The notes under the pieces are model-generated. The model had not been told where the DNA came from, made no database searches, and saw nothing but the letters and a program-made list of their open reading frames with translations. From assembly GCA_934675735.1 (NCBI GenBank), contig CAKURR010000001.1, positions 1 through 64,000 on the forward strand: 64,000 nucleotides of DNA. The letters are read 5' to 3'. This stretch comes from an uncultured Clostridia bacterium (GTDB lineage Bacteria > Bacillota > Clostridia > Christensenellales > Aristaeellaceae). Below are positions 6,878 through 15,282 of the stretch, one piece after another. Position numbers and translations under genes: made by a program. Each line of letters starts with the position of its first letter. Position 1 is the stretch's first letter.

Positions 6878-9019
6878 TTACAGATAAAAATCAATCATCT
6901 CCGACAGCTCGGTTTCGCCGAAGATATCGGTCAGCCGGAAGCAGTAATAGAACGTGGAATCCGCACCTTCGAGCGAGATATACTCAAACACGGGCAGGGT
7001 ATCGCCGACCGGAATCGGGTCGCCCTCGAACGTATCCTCGGCGAACTCGTCGGAATCCGAACCGTCGTCGTAGAGCATGGGGTAGAGCGGAATCAGCTCG
7101 TCGCCCGCCTGCAGCTGGGTCAGCCCGCGCACGGCGAGGCCGTTTGCGTCGTAGCCCTCTGTGAAGCCCGCAATCACGCCGTCGGGGTTGGCGGCGGTGA
7201 ACATCATCACCAGATAGCCGCTCGTGCCGTTGAGCATCACGGGGATGATGCTGCGGCGCATGTTCTGCGTGCGCACCTGATCATACATCACGACAATCTG
7301 GTCGTCGAGCATCGGCCATGTGCCGTCAAAGCCGCTGACGATATCGCCCGTCGTCCAGTCGATGCCCGCGTTCTGCATCGCGCCCAGCTCGATGAGGATG
7401 GTATCTTCCTCGTCGCTCGCGTCCAGATAGAGCAGACCCTCGACGAGCGAAAGGTTGGCCAGCTCATCCTGAGAAAGGGTCATGTAGCAGGCGTAGTCGG
7501 ATTCAAGGTCGAGCAGGAAGCTCTCTTCCTCTTCTTCCGCGTCGTTTTCGTCGGGCGTAATCGGGCCGGAAACGACGCTGCCGAAGCCGCTCCACGTACT
7601 CGCCGCGGGTGCTTGAGCGGGTGCGGTATCGGCTGTGATGCTGCCGAAGCCGCCCCATGTGCTCGTCGCGGGCGCTTGGGCAGGCGCGGCGGGGAAAGCG
7701 GTATCGGCAGGGGAAGGCGCGTTGTCCGCGTCCTCGGGCGCGACATAGCTGCCGCCGGGCACGAACGCGGTATTCTGCATCGTGGCGAACAGGCCCGTTG
7801 CCGGCGCGCCGACGCTCTGCTCGGGCTTTTGCAGCGTGAAGTTATAGTCGCCGCCGGCGAGCAGGGTGGCATAGCCGTAGACAAACTGGCTGTAATTGGG
7901 GTAATTTTCGCCGCAGTCGTAGTGGGTTTCAAACGTGTCGATGAAATCGGCCACGGTGTCGCCGGGCAGAAAGAGACTCATGCCCGTGAGGTAATCGAAC
8001 ATATCCGTGCCGACGCAGTAATAGATGCAGTGGCGATAGGTTGATTCCAGCTGACTGGCCATATTCGGCGCGAACTGGCGCGTCGCGTCGAGGAACGCCA
8101 TGAAATCCACCTGATCGGAAGAGGCGTCCGAGAATTTGCCGAACGCGTACATGCGCTGGCGCAGACGGCTGATGGTGGGCATCTGGCCGTTTTCCAGCGC
8201 GTCGGTGAGGTAGGCGGCGTAGGTCTCCAGCTGATTTTTCAGCGAGGGCACGGCGCGCAGATTGATGACGCTCTGGCTGAGATAGTCGTTGGGGTTGTAA
8301 TCCAGACACGCCGCCATGAACGCGTCGGCGATGGCGACGGCGATATCGCCGCTTTCCATCTCGGGGTCGGCGGCCAGCGCACCCAGCCAGCCTTCGTAAT
8401 TCCAGCCCAGCCCGGGCTCGAGCTCTTCGCTGGCGACCATGTAATCGGCGTAGCCCGCCATGTGCGCGGCCATCTCGTATGTGGCCATCAGGCACGCGTC
8501 AAAGCCGATGATATCCAGATGGAAGCTCGTGTTCCGCTCGGCGTATTCATACAGCGCGTCGTTGACCTCGTGAATGGTCAGGCTGTCGTAATCCGCCGTT
8601 TCGTCGTAACACACGCCGCCGGATGCGCCGCCGTGATCCCACAGCACGAGGATATAGCGGTCGGCGGGGTGATGATCGACCGCCCAGTCGATGAAATCGT
8701 AGAGCGTCTGCTTGTCGCCCATGTTCTGCCACGGGTAGGTCTGTACGTCGTTAAACGCGTCGTAGCTGATGGTGAAGCGGTTGATGGCGCCGCCCGTCAA
8801 ATCGCCGTCGTCCCATTCATACGCGCCGCCCGCCTGCACGGCGACGGTCACGTCCTCCGGCAAATCCACGCTTGCCATTTCATACATGTCCTGTACGCAG
8901 TAGCTCTGCAAATCCGTGCCGCACATGTACATCATCACAGTGGTGGTCGTCGCCTGTGCCAGCGCGGCGGGCAGAAGCAGCGCGAGCGCCATCAGCAGGC
9001 CGAGTCGAAGTTTTTTCAT
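6878..9019 (-). CDS. Secreted clostripain-family (C11) cysteine peptidase
   Basis: The 713-residue protein has a signal peptide (cleavage after AQA, about residue 23) and a C11 catalytic domain. The His/Cys dyad is visible as His129 in LWDHGGASGGVC and Cys176 in GFDACLMATYE. Clostripain relatives cleave after Arg or Lys and are calcium-dependent and self-processed. Beyond about residue 430 comes a low-complexity linker rich in Ala, Pro, Thr and Gly with two near-repeats of the form P-A-x-S/T-T-W-x-G-F-G-S, then an acidic C-terminal domain. No sortase motif, S-layer domain or dockerin is evident, so release to the medium is likely. The start at 9019 was chosen over 9040 for its spacing to GGAAAGAGG. 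Confidence 0.88.
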   Translation of the reverse strand: MKKLRLGLLMALALLLPAALAQATTTTVMMYMCGTDLQSYCVQDMYEMASVDLPEDVTVAVQAGGAYEWDDGDLTGGAINRFTISYDAFNDVQTYPWQNMGDKQTLYDFIDWAVDHHPADRYILVLWDHGGASGGVCYDETADYDSLTIHEVNDALYEYAERNTSFHLDIIGFDACLMATYEMAAHMAGYADYMVASEELEPGLGWNYEGWLGALAADPEMESGDIAVAIADAFMAACLDYNPNDYLSQSVINLRAVPSLKNQLETYAAYLTDALENGQMPTISRLRQRMYAFGKFSDASSDQVDFMAFLDATRQFAPNMASQLESTYRHCIYYCVGTDMFDYLTGMSLFLPGDTVADFIDTFETHYDCGENYPNYSQFVYGYATLLAGGDYNFTLQKPEQSVGAPATGLFATMQNTAFVPGGSYVAPEDADNAPSPADTAFPAAPAQAPATSTWGGFGSITADTAPAQAPAASTWSGFGSVVSGPITPDENDAEEEEESFLLDLESDYACYMTLSQDELANLSLVEGLLYLDASDEEDTILIELGAMQNAGIDWTTGDIVSGFDGTWPMLDDQIVVMYDQVRTQNMRRSIIPVMLNGTSGYLVMMFTAANPDGVIAGFTEGYDANGLAVRGLTQLQAGDELIPLYPMLYDDGSDSDEFAEDTFEGDPIPVGDTLPVFEYISLEGADSTFYYCFRLTDIFGETELSEMIDFYL

Positions 9020-9053
9020 GCCCAAGCCCTCTTTCCTCATGCGTTGATACTCT

Positions 9054-9082
9054 ATTATATCATAGCGGGCGCGCCCGTGCTA
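9054..9082 (-). promoter_or_regulatory. Candidate promoter of the C11 peptidase gene
   Basis: On the minus strand TGATATAAT (extended -10, hexamer 9059-9054) lies 35 bases before the start codon. A 17-base spacing gives TAGCAC as a poor -35, so the extended -10 would have to carry recognition. Confidence 0.4.
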
Positions 9083-9184
9083 CGTCGTTTTGTGTCGATT
9101 CGTGCAGAAAAAACGTCGTTTGTGCAGAGCGCTTCGGTATAAAAAACGGGCGCGCATTGTGCGTCTGCCGTCCGTTATCCGTCA

Positions 9185-9225
9185 TCCATACCGTCGGTAG
9201 AAAAACTTTTCTTCGATTGGTATGG
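9185..9225 (+). promoter_or_regulatory. Nested inverted repeat, probable operator for the XRE regulator
   Basis: Outer arms CCATACC (9185-9191) and GGTATGG (9219-9225) enclose inner arms AGAAAA and TTTTCT around an AC centre. It ends just before the -35 position of the regulator's promoter, a usual place for an autoregulatory operator. There is no T-run, so it is not a terminator. Confidence 0.45.
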
Positions 9226-9233
9226 CCTGTCGG

Positions 9234-9262
9234 TGGAACTTGCACCCGCGCTTTGCTATAAT
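9234..9262 (+). promoter_or_regulatory. Extended -10 promoter of the XRE regulator gene
   Basis: TGCTATAAT (9254-9262) is a perfect extended -10. The hexamer 17 bases upstream, TGGAAC, is a weak -35. The start codon is 28 bases downstream. Confidence 0.6.
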
Positions 9263-9289
9263 GCAGTCAAACGAAGGGAGGAAACCCAC

Positions 9290-10360
9290 ATGGCATTTGC
9301 ACTGGGCGACAACATCCGCGGTCTGCGCAAGGCGCGCGGCCTGACGCAGGAACAGCTGGCGGAGGCGCTGGGCGTGACGGCGGGCGCGGTTTATAAATGG
9401 GAATCGCGGCTGTCCCTGCCGGAACTGCCGATGCTGGTTCAGCTGGCGGATTTTTTCGATACGTCGGTGGATGCGCTTATCGGCTACACCATCAAGGATA
9501 ATCGGCGCGACGCGACCCTTGCGCGGCTGATGGATTTGCGCCACGCCAAGGATGCGCGCGGCATCGAAGAGGCGGAACGGGCCGTGATGCGCTACCCGAA
9601 CAGCTTTGCCGTCGTCTATCAGGCGGCGGTGATGATGCAGGTCTTTGGTCTGGAGCAGAACGACAAGGCCCTGTCGGCGCGTGCGCTGGAGCTTTACGAG
9701 CGGGCTCTGCTGCTGACGGAGCAGAACACCGATTCGGAAATCAGCGAGCTGACGATTCATGTGGCGATGGCCGAGTGCGACCTGATGCTCGGGCGGAAGG
9801 AAAAGGCACTGGAAACCCTCAAGGCCAACAACCCGATGGGGCTGAACAACACGATGATCGGTATGTGGGCCATCACCCACTGCGACAGGGCGGAGGAAGC
9901 CGAGAACTATCTTTCCCGCGCGCTGCTGGAAAACGTGAGCCGCCTGTTTACCATGACGATGGGCTTTTTGACCCTGTATGAGAAGCAGAACCGATGGAAC
10001 GAGGCGCGGGAGCTGGCGCGCTGGATGCTCGCCATCTGCGAAGGGCTGGTTCGGGAGGGTGAACCCAGCTCGATGGTCAAGAGCTGCGCGATGATGGCGG
10101 CCTGTCTGGGCATGACGGAACACGGCGCGGGGGATGACGCGGCGGCGCGCCGCGCGCTGGAAGCCGCCCATGCGTGGGCCGAGCGGTTTGACGCCGAGCC
10201 ATGTTACGACGTGACGGGCATTCGCTTTGTGAATATGAGCGAGCGCGCCACGTTTTACGACGACATGGGTGCGACGGCGGCGGATGCGATTGAAAAGGTT
10301 GTCGTCGAGCAGAAGGACGAACGCCTGACGGCGCTTTGGCGGGAGGCAAAGGGAGAATGA
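9290..10360 (+). CDS. XRE-family transcriptional regulator with TPR-like C-terminal domain
   Basis: The N-terminal 65 residues form a Cro/C1-type helix-turn-helix (LRKARGLTQEQLAEALGVTA, then VYKWESRLSLPELPML), followed by about 290 residues of helical repeats in the manner of TPR regulators (for example SFAVVYQAAVMMQVFG, ELTIHVAMAECDLMLGRKEKALE). Such proteins often respond to a peptide or partner protein through the helical part. The ATG at 9290 follows GGGAGG. The stop overlaps the start of an ABC exporter remnant as ATGA, suggesting this regulator originally controlled its own exporter. Confidence 0.85.
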   Translation: MAFALGDNIRGLRKARGLTQEQLAEALGVTAGAVYKWESRLSLPELPMLVQLADFFDTSVDALIGYTIKDNRRDATLARLMDLRHAKDARGIEEAERAVMRYPNSFAVVYQAAVMMQVFGLEQNDKALSARALELYERALLLTEQNTDSEISELTIHVAMAECDLMLGRKEKALETLKANNPMGLNNTMIGMWAITHCDRAEEAENYLSRALLENVSRLFTMTMGFLTLYEKQNRWNEARELARWMLAICEGLVREGEPSSMVKSCAMMAACLGMTEHGAGDDAAARRALEAAHAWAERFDAEPCYDVTGIRFVNMSERATFYDDMGATAADAIEKVVVEQKDERLTALWREAKGE

Positions 10361-11187
10361 AGCGGCAAAAGACATTCAAACAGCGGCTGATTGCGCAGTT
10401 TTATCGAAAAAACAGGCTGTCCGCGGCGGTTGCGCTGGGCGTTTCCATCCCGCTGGGGATGATGAACCTGTTTCTTTCGTGGCTGATTCAGCAGATTATC
10501 GACGAAATCACGGGCGTTGCGGGTACAAGAGGGCTGGATACGCTCGCCGTGATGGTGGCGGCGATGATTTTGACCTGCGCCGCGCTGTTTTTCATTCGGC
10601 GGGAGGTCGAGCCGCGGTTTATCCGCCGCGCGATGCGCCAATACAAGATGCTGGCGTTTGAGAAGCTGACCGAAAAGAGCACCGCCGAACTCATGCGCGA
10701 TGGCACGGCGGTCTATCTCTCTGCGCTGACCAACGACGCGGCGACGATTCAACAGGATTACCTCTTGCAGCAGTTTTCCTTTCTCAACGACGCGGTGATG
10801 TTTATCGGCGCGCTGGCGATGATGATGTGGTATTCTCCGCTGATGACGGCGATTGCCGTTTCGCTTGCGCTGCTGCCGCTGCTGGTTTCGGTCGCCACGG
10901 GCGGCAGGCTTGAAGCGGCGCAGAAGCGCGTATCCGACCGAAATGCGACGTTCACGGCTTCGCTGAGCGACTTTCTCGGCGGCTTTGCGGTGGTGAAGAG
11001 CTTCCGCGCCGAGGCGGAAATCCGCAGGCTGTTCGGTGTGGGCAACGACGCGCTGGAGGAAAAACTGCTCAGACGCTACGACGGCATTGTCGCCCTCAAG
11101 GACGGCCGCGTCGCCGAAACGGGCACGTTTGACGAGCTGATGACGAAAAAGGGCTATTTCTACGCGCTCTATACCGTGACCCACTGA
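10357..11187 (+). pseudogene. ABC exporter remnant: membrane domain joined in frame to the last 40 residues of the ATPase
   Basis: Residues 1 to about 236 are the first part of an exporter-type membrane domain, with several membrane segments and the intracellular-loop pattern SFRAEAEIRRLF. The sequence then passes directly into LLRRYDGIVALKDGRVAETGTFDELM, the end of an ABC ATPase domain. Walker A, Q-loop, ABC signature, Walker B and the last part of the membrane domain, some 300 residues, are missing, yet the frame is kept (276 residues in all). The junction is near 11065. The product cannot hydrolyse ATP. It might still be made as a membrane protein, but a deletion pseudogene is the simplest reading. 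Confidence 0.8.
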
Positions 11188-11201
11188 ATAGTGAACACCC
11201 C

Positions 11202-11240
11202 GAACACGCCCTTTGCAAGGCGTGTTTTCGGCGTCTTTTT
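11202..11240 (+). terminator. Terminator after the ABC exporter remnant
   Basis: Stem AACACGCC with GGCGTGTT and a short loop, followed by T-rich sequence ending in CTTTTTG. Confidence 0.6.
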
Positions 11241-11271
11241 GCATAGCTCTGAAAAAAATGTAAAAAAGGGG

Positions 11272-11300
11272 TTGACAGATTCGCCGAGCAGCGGTATAAT
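11272..11300 (+). promoter_or_regulatory. Consensus sigma-A promoter of the tRNA-Asn gene
   Basis: Perfect TTGACA and TATAAT with 17 bases between them, 24 bases upstream of the tRNA. Confidence 0.92.
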
Positions 11301-11324
11301 CATTTCGTTCTTTGAAGCAGATAT

Positions 11325-11399
<75 letters not shown>

Positions 11400-11400
11400 G

Positions 11401-11436
11401 AAACGCGCCTGACATTCAGTTGGGCGTTTTTCTTTT
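11401..11436 (+). terminator. Terminator of the tRNA-Asn transcript
   Basis: Imperfect stem (AACGCGCC against GGGCGTT) followed by TTTTTCTTTT directly after the tRNA 3' end. Confidence 0.6.
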
Positions 11437-11540
11437 ATCCAAAGCTTTTTGCGCTGTCCGGCCGACGATCCTGTCCGGCATGTTTTCGAGCCTGTATGAT
11501 TTCTGAAAATACCGCGGCGTGTGGAAAGCGCCCGCTAAGC

Positions 11541-11593
11541 AAAATCCCCGCCGAGCTTCCGCTGCACACGGAAGGCCCGACGGGGATTTTTTC
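11541..11593. terminator. Terminator at the end of the sialic acid operon
   Basis: Long stem AAATCCCCG...CGGGGATTT with an inner CTTCC/GGAAG helix; T-runs flank it on both strands. It lies 21 bases beyond the stop of the minus-strand esterase gene. Confidence 0.75.
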
Positions 11594-11613
11594 TGTTTGG
11601 GGGGTGGCTCGCT

Positions 11614-13185
11614 TTACAGCGTCGATTCGGGGTGGAAGAACGCCAGCACGCGGTCCTCAAACGCATTGATGCGCTCGTGGATGTACTTGGCGTAGACATA
11701 GCGCTTCTTGGCGCACGTCGCCGCGTCGAATACGGCGTCCTGTGCGCTCGGCGGGGCGACCGTGTCCATGCCGGATGTGCCCATCAGCAGCGGGCAGGCG
11801 AGCTGCGCGGCGTATTGCGCGCAGTCGGCGTATGCGCCCGTGCAGAGCGGGTTCTGCGCCGCGCATTTGACGACGTGCGCGGGCTGTTTGGCGGCGGCGG
11901 CAATCGCCAGTGTGCCGCCCAGACCCTCGCCCCAGGTCATCAGGTTCAGCGTTACGGGCAGGCTGAGCGCCGCGCGCGCGGCGGCCTGTGCGTCGGCAAA
12001 CTGCGTCTGCGCGTCGGCCTCGGCGCGGTTTTCGAGCGCGAACACGGCGTAACCCAGCGCGATGAAGCGCGTCATGTGGTGCCAGCCGCGGACGGGGCGG
12101 CCCGCGTCGTGGAACATCAGCACGATCGGCACGCGTTTGTTTCCGACGGGGCGGATGTAGCGCGCGGAGAGCGTCGCACCGTCGTCTGCGGCGAAGGTTA
12201 CGGTTTGGTATTCGGCGGTCGGCGTTGCGGCGGGGCAGGGCACGATGGGCGCGTCGTCAAAGAATGTCAGCAGCATGTCGTCGAACGCCTGAATCTCTTC
12301 ATGGCCGAACCCGGGGAAGAACTCGCGCCGCTTTTTGCAGGTCAGGTTGTTGTAAACCGCGTCCTGTGTGACGGGCGGGCAGACCACGTCGGCCAGCCCC
12401 GTGCCGAAGAGCACCTCGCAGCGGATGCGTGAAGCCAAATGCACCGCATCCACATAGCCCAGCTTGGTGAACCACTCGTCTGCGCGGCTGCCGTCGGGGT
12501 CGAACCAGCGGGCATAATAGCGCAGGCCCTCGTAGGCGATTTCATCCGCGCCCAGCTCGAAAACCTTTTGAAAATCGCTCAGGAAGGGGTAGAGAATCGC
12601 GGCCTTGCAGGGCAGGTCGGGATTGAGCGCCGCGCACGCAATGCCCAGCCCCGCCCCCTGAGACGCGCCGTTGATGTAAATGCGCCGCCGGTCGATATCC
12701 TTCATCTGACGGACGATGCGGCACAGAATGCGGATATCCTGATACAGCCGAACGTAATACATGTCCTTCGGTTCACCGTCCAGCCCCGCAATCAGGTGGC
12801 CGGAGACGGTCGTGCCGAGGAAGCCGCCGATATCCTGGCTTTTGCCGCCCTGCCCGGGGCAATCCATCGCCAGCAGGGCATAACCCATGCCCGCGAAGGA
12901 GGATTGTTCCAGCCAGCTGCGGCTTGCGCCCGGGTAGCCGTGGAATTGCAGCACCAGCGGGAGCGGCTTATCGCTCTTCGGACGCAGATATTTGGCGTAA
13001 ATGCGCGCGCCGCCCATGCCCGTGAACCACAGGTTGAGGTATTCGCAGGTCGGGTAAGCGGGGATTTCGGACGGCTCGACGGCGTAATACAGCGGCACTG
13101 CGTCGGCTTCTGCCATGCGCGCATCCCAGAATGCGTCGAAATCGGCGGGACGCGGGGTTGTGCCGCGATACGGGGAATCGGACAT
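11614..13185 (-). CDS. Two-domain CE7 (acetyl xylan esterase/cephalosporin-C deacetylase) esterase; second domain lacks the nucleophile
   Basis: Residues 1-312 are a complete AXE1/CE7 domain: oxyanion HGYPG (82-86), GQGGKSQD (111-118), nucleophile Ser175 in GASQGAG, Asp266 in GLADVVCPP and His295 in GFGHEE. Residues 328-523 repeat the alpha/beta-hydrolase fold in shorter form (MFHDAG, TSGMDTVAPPS, YIHERINAF), but the nucleophile position reads W-G-E-G, with Glu420 in place of Ser, so that half should be inactive. CE7 enzymes remove acetyl groups from sugars and small molecules and act in the cytoplasm; no signal peptide is seen here. It is last in the sialic acid operon direction, so O-acetylated sialic acids are a likely substrate. 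The start at 13185 follows GGGAGG; 13206 is an alternative. Confidence 0.85.
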   Translation of the reverse strand: MSDSPYRGTTPRPADFDAFWDARMAEADAVPLYYAVEPSEIPAYPTCEYLNLWFTGMGGARIYAKYLRPKSDKPLPLVLQFHGYPGASRSWLEQSSFAGMGYALLAMDCPGQGGKSQDIGGFLGTTVSGHLIAGLDGEPKDMYYVRLYQDIRILCRIVRQMKDIDRRRIYINGASQGAGLGIACAALNPDLPCKAAILYPFLSDFQKVFELGADEIAYEGLRYYARWFDPDGSRADEWFTKLGYVDAVHLASRIRCEVLFGTGLADVVCPPVTQDAVYNNLTCKKRREFFPGFGHEEIQAFDDMLLTFFDDAPIVPCPAATPTAEYQTVTFAADDGATLSARYIRPVGNKRVPIVLMFHDAGRPVRGWHHMTRFIALGYAVFALENRAEADAQTQFADAQAAARAALSLPVTLNLMTWGEGLGGTLAIAAAAKQPAHVVKCAAQNPLCTGAYADCAQYAAQLACPLLMGTSGMDTVAPPSAQDAVFDAATCAKKRYVYAKYIHERINAFEDRVLAFFHPESTL

Positions 13186-13216
13186 AGGGGCTTTCCTCCC
13201 GTTCAAAATGGAAAGA

Positions 13217-13412
13217 GGCTGTCAGACTTAAACCAAACATTTTAAGAAACAACTTGCTGAGCGTTTGGGTATGGGGCTTTGCCCCATCGCCCCACCAAAG
13301 GGCTTTCCGTTTTCTGTCGTCTGTTTCCGCCACAGGCGGCAACGACCGAAAACCTCTTTGGAAACCTTCGGGCGCACAGTTGCCTTTTTGAATGTCTGTT
13401 AGCCTGACAGCC
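13217..13412. repeat. About 196-bp element bounded by GGCTGTCAG inverted repeats
   Basis: Terminal arms GGCTGTCAG (13217-13225) and CTGACAGCC (13404-13412) extend imperfectly inward. Inside are GGGGCTTTGCCCC (13272-13284) and a long hairpin with arms including CGTTTTC...GTCGT and ACGAC...GAAAACC. A second copy begins at 63939 and runs out of the window. The whole esterase-lyase gap is occupied by it. Confidence 0.65.
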
Positions 13413-13448
13413 CCAACGTTATGAAAGTGAACCGAAACTGCGTGTATC

Positions 13449-14378
13449 TCAGAGCGCCTTGAGGAAATCCAGCCCCAAATCGCCGTGAGCCGCCTTAATC
13501 GCGCGGTATTCGGCCTTGAGGGCTTCCTGCTGCTCATCCGTCAGGCGGAAGAACGGCCTGCGGCTGATGCCGCCGTCCACACGGCCGCCGAGCGTCAGCG
13601 TCGCTTTGAGGGAGGGCATAAGCCCGCGCGCCAGCAGGGCGAAAATCAGCTTGTTGGCGACCTTCTGCGTCTCGCGCGCGGCGATCACGTCGCCCGCGGC
13701 CATCTGCGCGTTGAGCCTGAGGAACAGCGGAGTCAGCACGTTGTAGGTCGAGCCGATGATGCCGTCCGCACCGAAGGCCAGGCCGCTGACGGCCAGCTCG
13801 TCGCTGCCGGAATAGACGGCGAAATCCTGACCGAGCGCTTCCTTGATGCGGAAGATATCAAACACCGTGGAGGAGGTGTATTTAATGCCCTCCACACCCT
13901 CGATGCGGCCCAGACGCAGCAGCATCTCATAGCTGACCAGACCCGCCAGTGTCACGTTGTAGACGATCATCGGAATGCCCGCTGCCTGTACGAGGTCGCT
14001 GTAATAGGCGGCAATCTGGTCGTCGCTGAATTTCCAGTAAATCGGCGGCACGGAGGAAATCGCGGCCGCGCCCGCCTTGGCGGCGTGACGGGCCAAATCC
14101 TCGGAGGCCAGCGTGCTGATGGCGCCGACGTGGACGATGACGGGGATGCGCCCCGCGGCCTCATCCAGCACGGTTTCCACAAACGCCTTGCGTTCGTCGC
14201 TCGTGCAGAGGAAGCCCTCGCCGGTGGAGCCGGTCAGATACAGGCCCTGCGCGCCGTCCTCGATGAGCTTGGCGGTCAGCGCGCGGGTTCGGTTCAAATC
14301 CAGCGCTTCGTTTTCGTCAAAAGGCGTAACCATTGCGGGAATAACGCCCCGAATGTCTTTCACGGAAAAATTGCTCAT
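13449..14378 (-). CDS. nanA: N-acetylneuraminate lyase-like aldolase (DapA/NanA superfamily)
   Basis: The 309-residue class I aldolase has the family motif GSTGEGFL (50-57), the catalytic Tyr140 in IVYNV and the Schiff-base Lys166 in GIKYTS. It would cleave N-acetylneuraminate to N-acetylmannosamine and pyruvate. Superfamily members also include dihydrodipicolinate synthase and other keto-acid lyases; the neighbouring nanE, ROK kinase and sugar transporter are what favour NanA. A GGAGA site precedes the ATG. It follows the two permease genes, separated by 55 bases. Confidence 0.82.
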   Translation of the reverse strand: MSNFSVKDIRGVIPAMVTPFDENEALDLNRTRALTAKLIEDGAQGLYLTGSTGEGFLCTSDERKAFVETVLDEAAGRIPVIVHVGAISTLASEDLARHAAKAGAAAISSVPPIYWKFSDDQIAAYYSDLVQAAGIPMIVYNVTLAGLVSYEMLLRLGRIEGVEGIKYTSSTVFDIFRIKEALGQDFAVYSGSDELAVSGLAFGADGIIGSTYNVLTPLFLRLNAQMAAGDVIAARETQKVANKLIFALLARGLMPSLKATLTLGGRVDGGISRRPFFRLTDEQQEALKAEYRAIKAAHGDLGLDFLKAL

Positions 14379-14399
14379 AAGCCTGTCTCCTTGTGTGTT

Positions 14400-14418
14400 G
14401 TCGTGTACACTGTACGAC
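14400..14418. promoter_or_regulatory. Overlapping palindromes between permease and lyase genes
   Basis: The 19-bp sequence holds outer arms GTCGT/ACGAC and an inner perfect palindrome GTACA-C-TGTAC. With no T-run it is not a terminator. It may be a binding or RNA-processing site inside the operon. Confidence 0.25.
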
Positions 14419-14433
14419 TGATTGGCGGAAAAG

Positions 14434-15267
14434 TCAACCCTTGACCGCGCCGAGGGTGATGCCCTTGGTGAAATACTTCTGGAAAATCAGGAAGATGGTG
14501 ATAATCGGCACGCTGGCGAGCGTCGCGCCCGCCATAATCAGGCCGAAATCCGTGCTGGCTTCCGCCTGCATCTTCGCGATGCCCAGCGAGATGGTGAGCT
14601 TGCTCTGCGAGTTGAGCATAATCAGCTGGAGGAAGTAATCGTTCCACGCGTTAATGAAGGTGAAAATGGCCAGCGCGCCCACGCCCGGCTTAATCATCGG
14701 GAAAACGATATCCACGAACGTGCGCACTTCGCCCGCGCCGTCGATTTTCGCGGCTTCCAGCATCTCGTTGGGGATGCCCTCGGCGAACTGCTTCATCAGG
14801 AACACGCCGAACGGCCAGCCGACCGTCGGGAAGATGACCGACCAGAGCGTGTTGTGCAGGCCGAGCCACGCCATCTCCTTGAGCAGCGGAATCATGATGA
14901 CCTGCTTGGGCAGGGCCATTGCGCAGACGAACAGGCCGAAGATGAAGCTGCGGCCCGTAAACTTCTTTTTCGCCAGCGCGTAACCGCCCATCGCGCCGCA
15001 CAGGCACGTCAGCAGCATGGCCATGCCGCAGATGAACACGGTGTTGAGCATCCACGTCCACGCGGGGCGGGAGAAGAGCTTGGTGTAGTTATCCGGCGTC
15101 GGGTTGGTGGGGAAGAGGGCGGGCGTGCGCGAGTTGATGGTGCGCGCGTCCTTGACCGAGCCGGTCACAATCCAATACAGAGGGAAGAGCATCATCAGCG
15201 CGAGGATGATGAGCAGCGCGATGCTGATGACGCGGTAAGGGGTCAGCTTTCTTACGCTATGATCCAT
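14434..15267 (-). CDS. Sugar ABC transporter permease, MalG type
   Basis: The 277-residue membrane protein has about six hydrophobic segments and the cytoplasmic EAA loop (LEAAKIDGAGEVRTFVDIVFPMIKP, shown in part: EAAKIDGAGE), which docks to the ATPase. It belongs to the CUT1 carbohydrate uptake class and forms the pore with the permease encoded just before it. The gene sits between the MalF-type permease and nanA, consistent with sialic acid uptake as in the pneumococcal SatABC system. No ATPase gene is in the locus. Confidence 0.88.
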   Translation of the reverse strand: MDHSVRKLTPYRVISIALLIILALMMLFPLYWIVTGSVKDARTINSRTPALFPTNPTPDNYTKLFSRPAWTWMLNTVFICGMAMLLTCLCGAMGGYALAKKKFTGRSFIFGLFVCAMALPKQVIMIPLLKEMAWLGLHNTLWSVIFPTVGWPFGVFLMKQFAEGIPNEMLEAAKIDGAGEVRTFVDIVFPMIKPGVGALAIFTFINAWNDYFLQLIMLNSQSKLTISLGIAKMQAEASTDFGLIMAGATLASVPIITIFLIFQKYFTKGITLGAVKG

Positions 15268-15282
15268 AATACGGCCCTCCCC

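Noticed and set aside
9240..9262. TTGCAC as the -35 of the XRE promoter
   Set aside because: Only 11 bases separate it from TATAAT; the extended -10 explains the promoter better.
10336..11187. Functional ABC exporter
   Set aside because: No Walker A, signature or Walker B motif is present; only the terminal part of the ATPase domain remains.
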